From positions 16,055,025 through 16,119,024 of the forward strand of contig BROE01000013.1 of the NCBI GenBank assembly GCA_036571765.1: a DNA stretch of 64,000 bases, in the 5' to 3' direction. Of this stretch, positions 63,898 through 64,000 are shown piece by piece. Position 1 is the stretch's first letter; each line of letters begins with the position of its first letter. A program made the position numbers and the translations under genes. The DNA is from Plecoglossus altivelis. Its lineage: Eukaryota; Chordata; Actinopteri; Osmeriformes; Plecoglossidae. Under the pieces are notes generated by a model. It was not told where the DNA came from and ran no database searches. It worked only from the letters and a program-made list of their open reading frames with translations.

Positions 63898-64000
63898 GTA
63901 AATATTCTTATTTATTCGAGATTTAAAACGATTTCCCCATTTCGGAAATTTAATTTGAATCTAATATAAATGTCTGTCACAAGGAGAAGGATTAAAAAGC

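Overview
This is a eukaryotic window, almost certainly from a teleost fish. Genes are split into many GT-AG exons, introns are full of (CA)n and (GA)n microsatellites, and the gene order scube2 - sinhcaf-like - dennd5a - tmem41b - ipo7 - znf143 matches the human 11p15.4 block SCUBE2-DENND5A-TMEM41B-IPO7-ZNF143 as I remember it. The species cannot be fixed from the sequence. There are no operons, prophages, CRISPR arrays or other prokaryotic features.

Layout. The minus strand carries four genes, right to left: tmem41b (coding 48379-45911), dennd5a (43148-13630, 23 constitutive exons), a sinhcaf/fam60a-like gene (10367-9189) and the 5' part of scube2 (6306 down to 33, continuing off the left edge). 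The plus strand carries ipo7 (49687-60499, 25 exons, complete) and the 5' part of znf143 (62635 to beyond 63897, continuing off the right edge). tmem41b and ipo7 are head-to-head across a 1.3 kb shared upstream region. Exon sums support the models: ipo7 gives 1,039 codons, tmem41b 282, sinhcaf-like 223, and dennd5a 1,289 once a local indel beside the assembly gap is allowed for.

Functions. scube2 encodes a secreted multi-EGF/CUB protein of Hedgehog release. The sinhcaf-like gene encodes a SIN3-HDAC complex subunit. dennd5a encodes a DENN/RUN/PLAT Rab effector and exchange factor. tmem41b encodes an ER VTT-domain lipid scramblase. ipo7 is a nuclear import receptor that also carries a candidate H/ACA snoRNA in an intron. 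znf143 encodes a zinc-finger activator. The genes are linked by ancestry rather than by a shared pathway.

Points of interest: an in-frame 93-nt cassette exon in dennd5a with CU-rich and UG-repeat flanks; the H/ACA snoRNA in ipo7; a znf143 whose first fingers are strongly diverged; ZNF143-type motifs in three promoters of the same window; a sinhcaf copy beside dennd5a that mirrors SINHCAF-DENND5B on human chromosome 12; an assembly gap whose two flanks are copies of each other, next to an error-damaged exon; and several minisatellites. I found no evidence of a wholly new biological system.
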